Positions 9,358-16,369 of a stretch of DNA of 53,851 bases are shown piece after piece. Position 1 is the stretch's first letter. Each line of letters opens with the position of its first letter. A model generated the notes under the pieces. That model ran no database searches, was not told the origin of the DNA, and saw nothing but the letters and a program-made list of their open reading frames with translations. A program made the translations under genes and the position numbers. The stretch is from positions 1 to 53,851 of the forward strand of contig JAFVGB010000006.1 in NCBI GenBank assembly GCA_017475185.1. The letters are read 5' to 3'. This stretch comes from Clostridia bacterium. Its GTDB lineage: Bacteria; Bacillota_A; Clostridia; TANB77; CAG-508.

Positions 9358-11733
9358 TTATTCATTTGTTTCATTTGATGTAGACATCTTTAGTTCTTCC
9401 AATCTTTCTTTAGACATTAAAACTTGTCTAGGTTTACTTCCTTGATATCCAGAAATTACTCCTCTTTCTTCTAATTGATCTATTATTCTTCCAGCTCTTG
9501 CATATCCAACTTTGAACTTTCTCTGAATAAATGATGTAGATGCTTGTCCTGTTTCAACAACAACATCCATTGCATCCATTAAAAATGGGTCTGTATCATC
9601 ATCATCAGATTCCTCTGCAAGTTCTTTATCTGTTTTATTACTGTTTTCTATGCTTTCAAGAATTGCTTCACTATATTTTGCAGTTCCATTAGCCTTAACA
9701 AATCCAACTATTTTTTCAACTTCATCATCAGAAACAAATGCTCCTTGAATTCTTGTAGGTTTTGATGAACCAGCTGGTGAAAATAACATATCTCCTTTTC
9801 CTAGTAATTTTTCTGCTCCAACCATGTCTAAAATTGTTCTAGAATCTACTTGAGATGATACTGCAAATGCAATTCTTGATGGAACATTTGCTTTAATTAA
9901 ACCAGTAATAACATCAACTGATGGTCTTTGTGTTGCAATTACTAAATGCATTCCTGCAGCTCTGGCTTTTTGAGCTAATCTACAAATTGCATCTTCAACA
10001 TCTTTTGCAGCAACCATCATTAAATCAGCAAGCTCGTCTATTATTATTACTATTTGAGGAAGCTTTCCTCCTTCACCATCTTTTTCCATGGCAGCGTTAT
10101 AACCTTTTAAATCTCTTACACCTTTTGTTGCAAACTTGTTATATCTATCATCCATTTCTTGAACAGCCCAGGCAAGTGCACCTGCTGCTTTTCTTGGATC
10201 AGTTACTACTGGAATCAAAAGATGAGGAATTCCGTTATATACTGATAGTTCAACTACTTTAGGGTCAACCATAACTAGTTTTACTTCACTTGGTTTTGCA
10301 TTATAAATTATACTAGTAATAATTGTATTTATACACACACTTTTTCCAGAACCAGTAGAACCTGCAATTAAAACGTGAGGCATTTTTGCAATATCGGCTA
10401 TTACAACTTTACCTGCAACATCTTTCCCTAATGCAACACTTAATTTTGATTTATTATTTGCAAATTCTTCTGTTTCTACAACATCTCTTAAATGAACAGC
10501 TTCTTTTTCTTTATTAGGAACTTCAATTCCAACAGCTTGTTTTCCTGGAATTGGTGCCTCAATTCTTATTGTTTCAGCAGCTAAATTTAGTGCTATATCA
10601 TCTGCTAAATTAGCTATTTTACTTACTCTTACTCCTTCTGCTGGTTTTAATTCATACCTAGTTATTGCAGGTCCAACAGAAACATCTTCTACTTTTGCTG
10701 ATACACCAAAACTATATAAAGTCTTTTGTAATTTGGCTGCTGTATCTGTTAAAGCTCTTGCACCTGCTTTATTAGCTTTTTTAGTATTTTTACTTAACAA
10801 ATTAATAGGTGGATACTCATAATGTTCATCTTCAACAATAACAGCATGTTCTAATTGTAAAACTTCTTTTTTATTATCTGCTTTTTGTTCTTCTTCTTGT
10901 TTAAATAAATTTCCTTCTATAAATTCAGGATCTTCATTCATATGATCATGCTTTTGATTTTTATTCATTCCTAATGGAACTATATCATCACTTTCATGAT
11001 TATATTTCTTTAAATTACTTGTATCTTGTCCAAAATTAATTTGTAATTGACCAATTTCTTCTGCTTGTTTTCTTTTTTCTTCTTTTTCTCTTAATTTTCT
11101 TTCTTTTTTACTTTCCACAATTTCCTTATGTTGATTATCTTGAGTATTATCTTCTTCATAATCTTCGCGTTTTTCACGCATACCTTCAATTAAATTTCCA
11201 ATAAATTCTGTTGGTTTAAATCCAAACATAAATACAATGAAAATTAAAGCCAATCCAATTGTCAAAATAACCGTACCTAAAACTCCTAATAATTTTACTA
11301 ATGGATATGCTATGATAGCACCAATAATTCCTCCACCATTATTATTTGTTCCTAGATAATATGCCTTTTCCAAAACGCTTTGTAATTCCTGATTCATAAT
11401 TAATGATTTTGTTACGGCAACTTCATATATGCTTAAAACAGTTGAAATACAGCAAATAACAATTCCATATTGAATTAGTTTTGATGTTACATAATCTTTA
11501 TCATTGTGAATTAATTTAACTGCTAACGCAATAATTCCTATTGGAATAATAAATTTGGTAATTCCAAATATACCTCCCAACAAGTTACTCAATGATTGAC
11601 CTGCATATCCTGATTTAAAATATATTAATACAGCACTTAAAAGGCCTACAACTATCATAATAATAACTGCAACCTCAGAATTCATTTTTTTTGTTTGTTT
11701 TTGAGTTTGCTTTCTTTTTTTTCTTTTTGCCAA
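9358..11733 (-). CDS. ftsK: DNA translocase FtsK/SpoIIIE
   Basis: A 791-aa DNA pump that clears chromosomal DNA from the division or sporulation septum. Seen: four hydrophobic membrane segments in about residues 20-175, then a Lys/Glu-rich linker (about 190-310). The FtsK motor domain follows, with Walker A 'GSTGSGKS' near 460, Walker B 'IVIIIDELADLMM' and 'VIATQRPSVDVITG'. The C-terminal winged-helix gamma domain is at about 720-780 (FIQRKFKVGYARAGRIID), which reads polar sequence signals. Whether it is FtsK or SpoIIIE cannot be told from sequence alone. Confidence 0.96.
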   Translation of the reverse strand: MAKRKKRKQTQKQTKKMNSEVAVIIMIVVGLLSAVLIYFKSGYAGQSLSNLLGGIFGITKFIIPIGIIALAVKLIHNDKDYVTSKLIQYGIVICCISTVLSIYEVAVTKSLIMNQELQSVLEKAYYLGTNNNGGGIIGAIIAYPLVKLLGVLGTVILTIGLALIFIVFMFGFKPTEFIGNLIEGMREKREDYEEDNTQDNQHKEIVESKKERKLREKEEKRKQAEEIGQLQINFGQDTSNLKKYNHESDDIVPLGMNKNQKHDHMNEDPEFIEGNLFKQEEEQKADNKKEVLQLEHAVIVEDEHYEYPPINLLSKNTKKANKAGARALTDTAAKLQKTLYSFGVSAKVEDVSVGPAITRYELKPAEGVRVSKIANLADDIALNLAAETIRIEAPIPGKQAVGIEVPNKEKEAVHLRDVVETEEFANNKSKLSVALGKDVAGKVVIADIAKMPHVLIAGSTGSGKSVCINTIITSIIYNAKPSEVKLVMVDPKVVELSVYNGIPHLLIPVVTDPRKAAGALAWAVQEMDDRYNKFATKGVRDLKGYNAAMEKDGEGGKLPQIVIIIDELADLMMVAAKDVEDAICRLAQKARAAGMHLVIATQRPSVDVITGLIKANVPSRIAFAVSSQVDSRTILDMVGAEKLLGKGDMLFSPAGSSKPTRIQGAFVSDDEVEKIVGFVKANGTAKYSEAILESIENSNKTDKELAEESDDDDTDPFLMDAMDVVVETGQASTSFIQRKFKVGYARAGRIIDQLEERGVISGYQGSKPRQVLMSKERLEELKMSTSNETNE

Positions 11734-11772
11734 AGTTATATTCCTCCATTCCTATCTGTTATCAAATTTAAA

Positions 11773-11857
11773 AAGACGCTTCCAAAAATGACATTTTTTT
11801 GCCTTTTTGGAAACGTCCCTCTTGGACAAAAAGCAAAAACCGTCCCCTTGCCCCTTT
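11773..11857. repeat. REP-like palindromic element upstream of ftsK
   Basis: The imperfect stem GACGCTTCCAAAAA (11774-11787) pairs with TTTTTGGAAACGTC, followed by CGTCCCTCTTGGAC and the core ACCGTCCCC at 11839-11847, next to CTTGCCCC. The ACCGTCCC core is shared with six other intergenic sites in the window. The element fills nearly all of the 135-base gap between ftsK and the 145-aa coiled-coil gene. Confidence 0.65.
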
Positions 11858-11868
11858 TTTCTATTTTC

Positions 11869-12306
11869 TTATTTTAATTCTTTTCTATTATTTTGAATGA
11901 TTTTTAAAGCATCTTCTAAAGCAACTTCTAAACCTTGTAAAATATTATCAGCGTAATCTTTTGTTCCTTTAGAAATTTCTCTAGACATTTCATTAGCTGT
12001 TTCAATAATTTCAGCTTTTTTCTCATATGCCTTTTTAGTTATTTCATTTTCATTTATCATAGAAATTATTCTGTTTTCAGCTTCTTTGACAATATCGTCA
12101 GCCTCTTTTTGAGCTTCAACAAGAATACGTTGTCTTTCTTCTTTTATCCATTTAGCTTGTTTCAATTCATCAGGTAATTTTAATCTTATTTCTTTAATAA
12201 TTTCTAATATTTCTTCTTTATCTACAACGCTCTTACCAGAAAAAGGTACTGTTTTGCAGTTTTCTAATATGTCCTCTAATTCCTCTAATAAAGTAAATAT
12301 TTCCAT
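11869..12306 (-). CDS. Small coiled-coil protein, ATP synthase subunit B-like in composition
   Basis: A 145-aa, almost entirely helical protein. Residues about 50-100 (AKWIKEERQRILVEAQKEADDIVKEAENRI) resemble the F-type ATPase b-subunit stalk or DivIVA-type coiled coils, but there is no membrane segment, so it is not atpF. In clostridial genomes comparable genes follow rsmD and are usually annotated as hypothetical or ATPase; I do not know a function. It follows rsmD by 13 bases, so the two are co-transcribed. Confidence 0.75.
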   Translation of the reverse strand: MEIFTLLEELEDILENCKTVPFSGKSVVDKEEILEIIKEIRLKLPDELKQAKWIKEERQRILVEAQKEADDIVKEAENRIISMINENEITKKAYEKKAEIIETANEMSREISKGTKDYADNILQGLEVALEDALKIIQNNRKELK

Positions 12307-12319
12307 AATTAAGCCCCTT

Positions 12320-12871
12320 TCAATTTAAAAATATGAGATTTGCTCTGCCATATTTTCTACAATCATATATTTGTATATCTAATTTTTTTAAATTTTGAAT
12401 TTCTCTATCTTTCTCATCGGTTTCTATTATTATAATTCCATCTTCATTTAACAATTTTAAAGATAGTATCATTTCTACTGCACTAACAGCAATGTCATCT
12501 TTATATGGTGGATCAATAAAAATAATATCAAATGTTATATTATTATTCGAGAAATCCTGTAAACATTTTTTATAATCTTTATTCATCACCACTGCATTTT
12601 CCGACAACCTTGTTCTTTGTAGATTTTGGTTTATCATATTTACAGCATTACTTGCTTTATCACATAAATATGCAGTTCTACATCCTCTACTTAAAAATTC
12701 GATTCCTATCGCGCCACTGCCAGCAAATAAATCTAATACAACAGATTCATCTATTCTTTGTTGTATAATATTAAACAATGATTCTTTGACTCTGTCTAGC
12801 GTTGGTCTTGTTGACATTTCATCTATTGAATTTAATTTTGTTCCTCTAGCAGTTCCACTAATAACTCTCAT
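12320..12871 (-). CDS. rsmD: 16S rRNA (guanine(966)-N(2))-methyltransferase
   Basis: RsmD (183 aa, normal length) methylates G966 of 16S rRNA using S-adenosylmethionine. Seen: 'MRVISGTARGTKL' at the N terminus, 'RPTLDRVKESLFNI', SAM-binding motif I 'VLDLFAGSGAIGIEFLSRG' (about residues 44-62), and the N-methyltransferase catalytic motif DPPY ('IIFIDPPYKDD', about 118-128). It is transcribed from its own TTGACA promoter with WalR-box-like repeats upstream. Confidence 0.95.
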   Translation of the reverse strand: MRVISGTARGTKLNSIDEMSTRPTLDRVKESLFNIIQQRIDESVVLDLFAGSGAIGIEFLSRGCRTAYLCDKASNAVNMINQNLQRTRLSENAVVMNKDYKKCLQDFSNNNITFDIIFIDPPYKDDIAVSAVEMILSLKLLNEDGIIIIETDEKDREIQNLKKLDIQIYDCRKYGRANLIFLN

Positions 12872-12905
12872 AAAAACCTCTTAGCTATATATTTATACAT
12901 GTATA

Positions 12906-12934
12906 TTTATAATATTTTTTTTTTAATATGTCAA
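12906..12934 (-). promoter_or_regulatory. Promoter of rsmD
   Basis: Minus strand: -35 is a perfect TTGACA (12929-12934), the spacer 17 bases and the -10 TATAAA (12906-12911). The start of rsmD is 35 bases further down. Confidence 0.8.
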
Positions 12935-12949
12935 TATAATTAACACAAT

Positions 12950-13007
12950 TGTAACATACTCTTAATATTTCTGTAATAAAATTACATTTTTGTAATATTT
13001 TTGCAAA
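12950..13007. promoter_or_regulatory. WalR-box-like repeats upstream of rsmD
   Basis: Plus-strand copies begin at 12950 (TGTAAC), 12972 (TGTAAT, 22 bp on), 12991 (TGTAAT) and 13002 (TGCAAA, 11 bp on). The known WalR/YycF consensus is TGTWAH-N5-TGTWAH, an 11-bp period. The first copy lies 15 bases upstream of the rsmD -35, nearly the same geometry as in front of sepF. Direct binding is inference. Confidence 0.5.
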
Positions 13008-13029
13008 ATTAATTAAATTCAAGCTCAAT

Positions 13030-13060
13030 AAAACAGAGGGCAGAATACTCCCCCTGTTTT
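13030..13060 (-). terminator. Hairpin after divIVA
   Basis: AAAACAGAGGG (13030-13040) pairs with CCCCCTGTTTT (13050-13060), one mismatch. It lies 8 bases beyond the divIVA stop. The T-run in the minus direction is short (TTTTATT), so it is a likely but not strong terminator. Confidence 0.6.
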
Positions 13061-13068
13061 AATATGTA

Positions 13069-13521
13069 TTAATTATCTTTTTTCATATCTTTTATCAACT
13101 CTAATTGTGATATTAAAAGAGATTCCATTTTAGCTTTATAAATATCAAATTGTTTTTCTATTTCATCTTTTTCTCTTTGTTTTAACATTATAGATTGGTT
13201 TAATGTATCTAATGATTGTTTTGCAGTTCCTTCTGCATCTTTTATTATTTGATCTGCTTGTTGTTTTGCTGTATTTTTAACTTCATCTGCTGCAGATTGA
13301 GCAATAACTAATGTATTTTGAAGAGTGCTTTCAATTGTTTTATAATGTGTTAAATCTTTTTCCAATTGTGCTATTTTTCTATCTTTGTCAGAAATTTCTC
13401 TACACTTTTGCTCATAGTCAGCTGTTAACTCATCTAAAAATTCATCAACTTCCTCTACATCATATCCATTAACCATTTTTCTGGAAAATTTTTTGTTTTC
13501 TATATCTAGTGGTGTAATCAT
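13069..13521 (-). CDS. divIVA: DivIVA-family cell division / polarity protein
   Basis: DivIVA (150 aa) binds curved membrane at poles and septa as a coiled-coil oligomer. The family N terminus 'MITPLDIENKKFSRKMVNGYDVEEVDEFL' fixes the start at 13521, preceded by GGAGGGAAAGCGT. An ATG 15 bases upstream overlaps that Shine-Dalgarno sequence and is unlikely to be used. A long coiled coil follows (about residues 35-145). It sits 26 bases after sepF (sepF-divIVA, as in the Firmicutes ylm cluster) and is co-transcribed with it. Confidence 0.95.
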   Translation of the reverse strand: MITPLDIENKKFSRKMVNGYDVEEVDEFLDELTADYEQKCREISDKDRKIAQLEKDLTHYKTIESTLQNTLVIAQSAADEVKNTAKQQADQIIKDAEGTAKQSLDTLNQSIMLKQREKDEIEKQFDIYKAKMESLLISQLELIKDMKKDN

Positions 13522-13547
13522 ACGCTTTCCCTCCATTTTAATTCTGA

Positions 13548-14030
13548 TTAATCATTTATATTGTTGTTTTTTAACCAAGAAACAGAAAGTTTGCTTTTTA
13601 TTTCTTCTCTTGCCATTTCATTTGTGATATCATAATTATAAGGTGCAATTAAAAATATAGAATTTGAAACCTTTTGAATATGTCCATCTAATGCATGAAC
13701 AGCTCCACTTATTACATCTATAATTCTTCTTGCAACATCTTTGTTAACATAGTCAAGGTTTACTATTACAGATTTCTTTTCTTTTAATAAATCACATATG
13801 CTTTCAGATTGTTCAAATGATGTTGGTTGAGAAATAACCATTTTTATTTGTTGCATTTGTGGCATATTAACAACTTTACTGTTGCGTTTTACTCCACCGA
13901 AAAAACCTTTTGATTCTGTTTCATCATTTTCTGTTTCATATTCATCTAATTCATATTCTTCCTCTTCTGTATCAGCTGATGTGTCTACTCCAAATAGATC
14001 CCAAACCTTATTTATTATTGCTCCTGACAT
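13548..14030 (-). CDS. sepF: Cell division protein SepF
   Basis: SepF (160 aa) tethers and bundles FtsZ at the septal membrane. It has an N-terminal amphipathic membrane-binding helix ('MSGAIINKVWDLFG'), an acidic linker (about 17-43), and the SepF/DUF552 domain (about 55-145) with 'KSVIVNLDYVNKDVARRIIDVISG' and 'FLIAPYNYDIT'. The start has AGGAGGTATATT in front. It leads a sepF-divIVA transcript from a TTGACA promoter with WalR-box-like repeats. Confidence 0.96.
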   Translation of the reverse strand: MSGAIINKVWDLFGVDTSADTEEEEYELDEYETENDETESKGFFGGVKRNSKVVNMPQMQQIKMVISQPTSFEQSESICDLLKEKKSVIVNLDYVNKDVARRIIDVISGAVHALDGHIQKVSNSIFLIAPYNYDITNEMAREEIKSKLSVSWLKNNNIND

Positions 14031-14077
14031 AATATACCTCCTAAAAAAATTTACTTCTCATTTGTTAGCTTGTAATA

Positions 14078-14106
14078 AGTATCTAACTTTTTTTCTTTAA
14101 TGTCAA
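14078..14106 (-). promoter_or_regulatory. Promoter of sepF-divIVA
   Basis: Minus strand: a perfect -35 TTGACA (14101-14106), a 17-base spacer and a weaker -10 GATACT (14078-14083). A weak -10 below a perfect -35 fits a promoter that needs an activator. Confidence 0.7.
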
Positions 14107-14120
14107 TACCTTTTCAAGTT

Positions 14121-14170
14121 TGTAATATAAAATTAATAATTCTGTAACATTGTTGTAATATTATTGTAAT
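14121..14170. promoter_or_regulatory. WalR-box-like 11-bp phased repeats upstream of sepF
   Basis: Plus-strand hexamers TGTAAT (14121), TGTAAC (14143), TGTAAT (14154) and TGTAAT (14165) are separated by 22, 11 and 11 bp, so all lie on one DNA face. This equals the WalR consensus TGTWAH-N5-TGTWAH twice over. The nearest copy begins 15 bases upstream of the sepF -35. walR is encoded at 45362-46117 in this window. Function is inferred from consensus and placement. Confidence 0.6.
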
Positions 14171-14172
14171 AA

Positions 14173-15438
14173 TTATTTATTTTTAATTATTATCTCATCA
14201 TATAAACTAATAGACTTTTTATTATCTAAATTGCTTAAATCATATCCTGCTTCTTCTAATTCTTGAGTAGAATAATTTTCTACTATTGAATAATTCTCAT
14301 TTTGTCTTAGTACTTTAACCAATATTTTTTCGTCATATCCTGCACGATTTCTTATTACATATGCAAAATTTCCTTCATATTGTATAGCAGTATTTGGCAC
14401 TTTAATTCCAGAATCACTCCACCATATAATATCAAAAGAAACTTTTCTATAATCAATCAAACTTTCAACTGATTGGGTAATTTCAAAAACTAATAATGTC
14501 TCTCCATCTTTTTCTTTTGATTTGTAAACTATTTCTGTTGGAATTTCTTCAGAATTTGGTAACCTTATTTTTATTTTATTTCCAATTTCAGATTTTTCAG
14601 CTTCTTCTGATTTTGAAACACATGCAATATAACATTTAAAATTGTTAATTATTTTTGCTTTCGTGCTGTTAGAAGCAATTATTTGTCCGCTTTTTAAATT
14701 TAAAGAATCTAAAAATTCTTTATTTAAATAACTAAAATCACCAATTGTTAATTTATTTTCTAAATCATCAACTTTATAAGAAATTATTCCACTCTTATTT
14801 GAATACACATATTTTGAACCTGAGTTTAATTGTTTTTCATATTCATTTCTTTGGTCAATCAATTGTTTTACATATGAACCATTTGAGGTTAAGTTTCCCG
14901 CAATTTTAGCTTTTTTTGTAATTGCATTACTTATTTCTTTTTTATATTGTTCAATATCTTGAATATCAGTATTTTCATATACACCTTCTAATTTTTCTTC
15001 AATTTGTGCTTCTATAAGTTTTATATCAGTTGAAAAAAGTGTATTTTCTTGTTGTAATGATTCTTGTATTTTTAAATCTAATTCTTCTATTTTATTATTT
15101 AGTTCTTCTTCATTTTCCAAAGAATATCTATATATCGCCTCACCATTAGCAACTTTTTTCCCTTCTGCTTTAAGTTGAACTATTTTACCACTTTCTCCAC
15201 CGTTTTCAATTATAGTTTCATCCCTTATAATGTATCCAACCTGTGATTCTTCTTTATATATTTTTCCCTGTTCTACTATAAATGTATCAATAGGATTAGA
15301 TAACAATTTTACCAAAAGAAATATACAATATACTAGAAAAACACATGAAAATGCTATGGCAATTTTGGTTTTTTTGCCATTTTTTGTTTTCTTTTTTGTA
15401 TCATTAACCATATTATCTACATTTTTTTTATTATTCAC
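14173..15438 (-). CDS. HlyD-like membrane fusion / adaptor protein
   Basis: A 421-aa protein with one membrane helix near residues 24-45, then an extracytoplasmic part. That part has a split lipoyl/barrel-sandwich domain ('SGKIVQLKAEGKKVANGEAIYRY' at about 83-105 and 'SGIISYKVDDLEN' near 220), with coiled-coil helices between (about 108-210). The layout is that of HlyD/EmrA-type adaptors, but no transporter gene is adjacent. In Clostridia similar genes stand near sepF and ylm genes, so a role in division or envelope is plausible. It overlaps the miaA stop by 8 bases, so the two are translationally coupled. Confidence 0.75.
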   Translation of the reverse strand: MNNKKNVDNMVNDTKKKTKNGKKTKIAIAFSCVFLVYCIFLLVKLLSNPIDTFIVEQGKIYKEESQVGYIIRDETIIENGGESGKIVQLKAEGKKVANGEAIYRYSLENEEELNNKIEELDLKIQESLQQENTLFSTDIKLIEAQIEEKLEGVYENTDIQDIEQYKKEISNAITKKAKIAGNLTSNGSYVKQLIDQRNEYEKQLNSGSKYVYSNKSGIISYKVDDLENKLTIGDFSYLNKEFLDSLNLKSGQIIASNSTKAKIINNFKCYIACVSKSEEAEKSEIGNKIKIRLPNSEEIPTEIVYKSKEKDGETLLVFEITQSVESLIDYRKVSFDIIWWSDSGIKVPNTAIQYEGNFAYVIRNRAGYDEKILVKVLRQNENYSIVENYSTQELEEAGYDLSNLDNKKSISLYDEIIIKNK

Positions 15439-16357
15439 TTTTTACTCCCTTCAAAATAATATCAATATTATTTTGCATTTTATCTAATCCGTTAAGCCAT
15501 ACTATTTGTTTATTTCTTCTAAACCAAGTAAGTTGTCGTTTAGCATATCTTCTTGTTTCTTGTTTAATAATATCTATCATTTCATCATATGTAATTTCAT
15601 TATTTAAATAAGAAACAACTTCTTTATAACCCAATCCTTGAATTGCAGTCGGTAGTTCATCATATTTAGCAACTAATTCCTTAACTTCATCTACCAACCC
15701 ATTTTCAATCATTATATCTACCCTTTTATTGATTCTTTCATAAAGTTTTTCTCTATCCATATTAATTGCAAAAACATAATATTCATATGGATTTTCCTTT
15801 TGTCTTGATTCTATTTCTTGCATAGTTTTTGTTTTACCTGTTGCATGAAAAATTTCTAAAACTCTAAAAATTCTCTTCTTATCATTAGGACTTATTTTTT
15901 TCATTGCCTCTGAATCAATTTCCAAAGCTTTTTGATATAAGTAACTTAAGCCTTGTTTTTCTAGAATTTCTTCCAATTCATTTCTGTACTTTAAGTCAAT
16001 TTCTAGGTCATCATATTCAATTCCATTTACAAGAGAATCAACATATAAACCTGTACCTCCAACTATAATTGGAGTTTTTCCCTTTTGTAAAATTTCTTGA
16101 ATTGCATTCAATGCATCTTTTTTAAAATTAGCCACACTATATCTAACAGTTGGAGAAACATTACCTATTAGATAATGTTTCACTCCATCCATTTCTTCTA
16201 TTGTTGGTTTAGCAGTTCCAATATTCATATCTTCATATATTTGCATTGAATCTGCGGAAACAATTTCGCCATTTATAGTTTTTGCTAATTCTATTGACAA
16301 TGCAGTTTTACCTGAAGCTGTAGGTCCACATATAACTATAACTTTTGGCTTTGACAT
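15431..16357 (-). CDS. miaA: tRNA dimethylallyltransferase
   Basis: MiaA (308 aa) adds a dimethylallyl group to A37 of tRNAs reading UNN codons. Seen: the P-loop 'CGPTASGKTAL' (about residues 6-16), 'EIVSADSMQIYEDMNIGTAKP' (about 30-50), 'VGGTGLYVDSL', 'KKRIFRVLEIFHATGK', and the tRNA-binding 'AIQGLGYKEVVSYL' and 'RRYAKRQLTWFRRN'. It lies 12 bases after mutL (mutL-miaA, as in many bacteria) and overlaps the HlyD-like gene. Confidence 0.97.
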   Translation of the reverse strand: MSKPKVIVICGPTASGKTALSIELAKTINGEIVSADSMQIYEDMNIGTAKPTIEEMDGVKHYLIGNVSPTVRYSVANFKKDALNAIQEILQKGKTPIIVGGTGLYVDSLVNGIEYDDLEIDLKYRNELEEILEKQGLSYLYQKALEIDSEAMKKISPNDKKRIFRVLEIFHATGKTKTMQEIESRQKENPYEYYVFAINMDREKLYERINKRVDIMIENGLVDEVKELVAKYDELPTAIQGLGYKEVVSYLNNEITYDEMIDIIKQETRRYAKRQLTWFRRNKQIVWLNGLDKMQNNIDIILKGVKSE

Positions 16358-16369
16358 ATTATTTCACAC

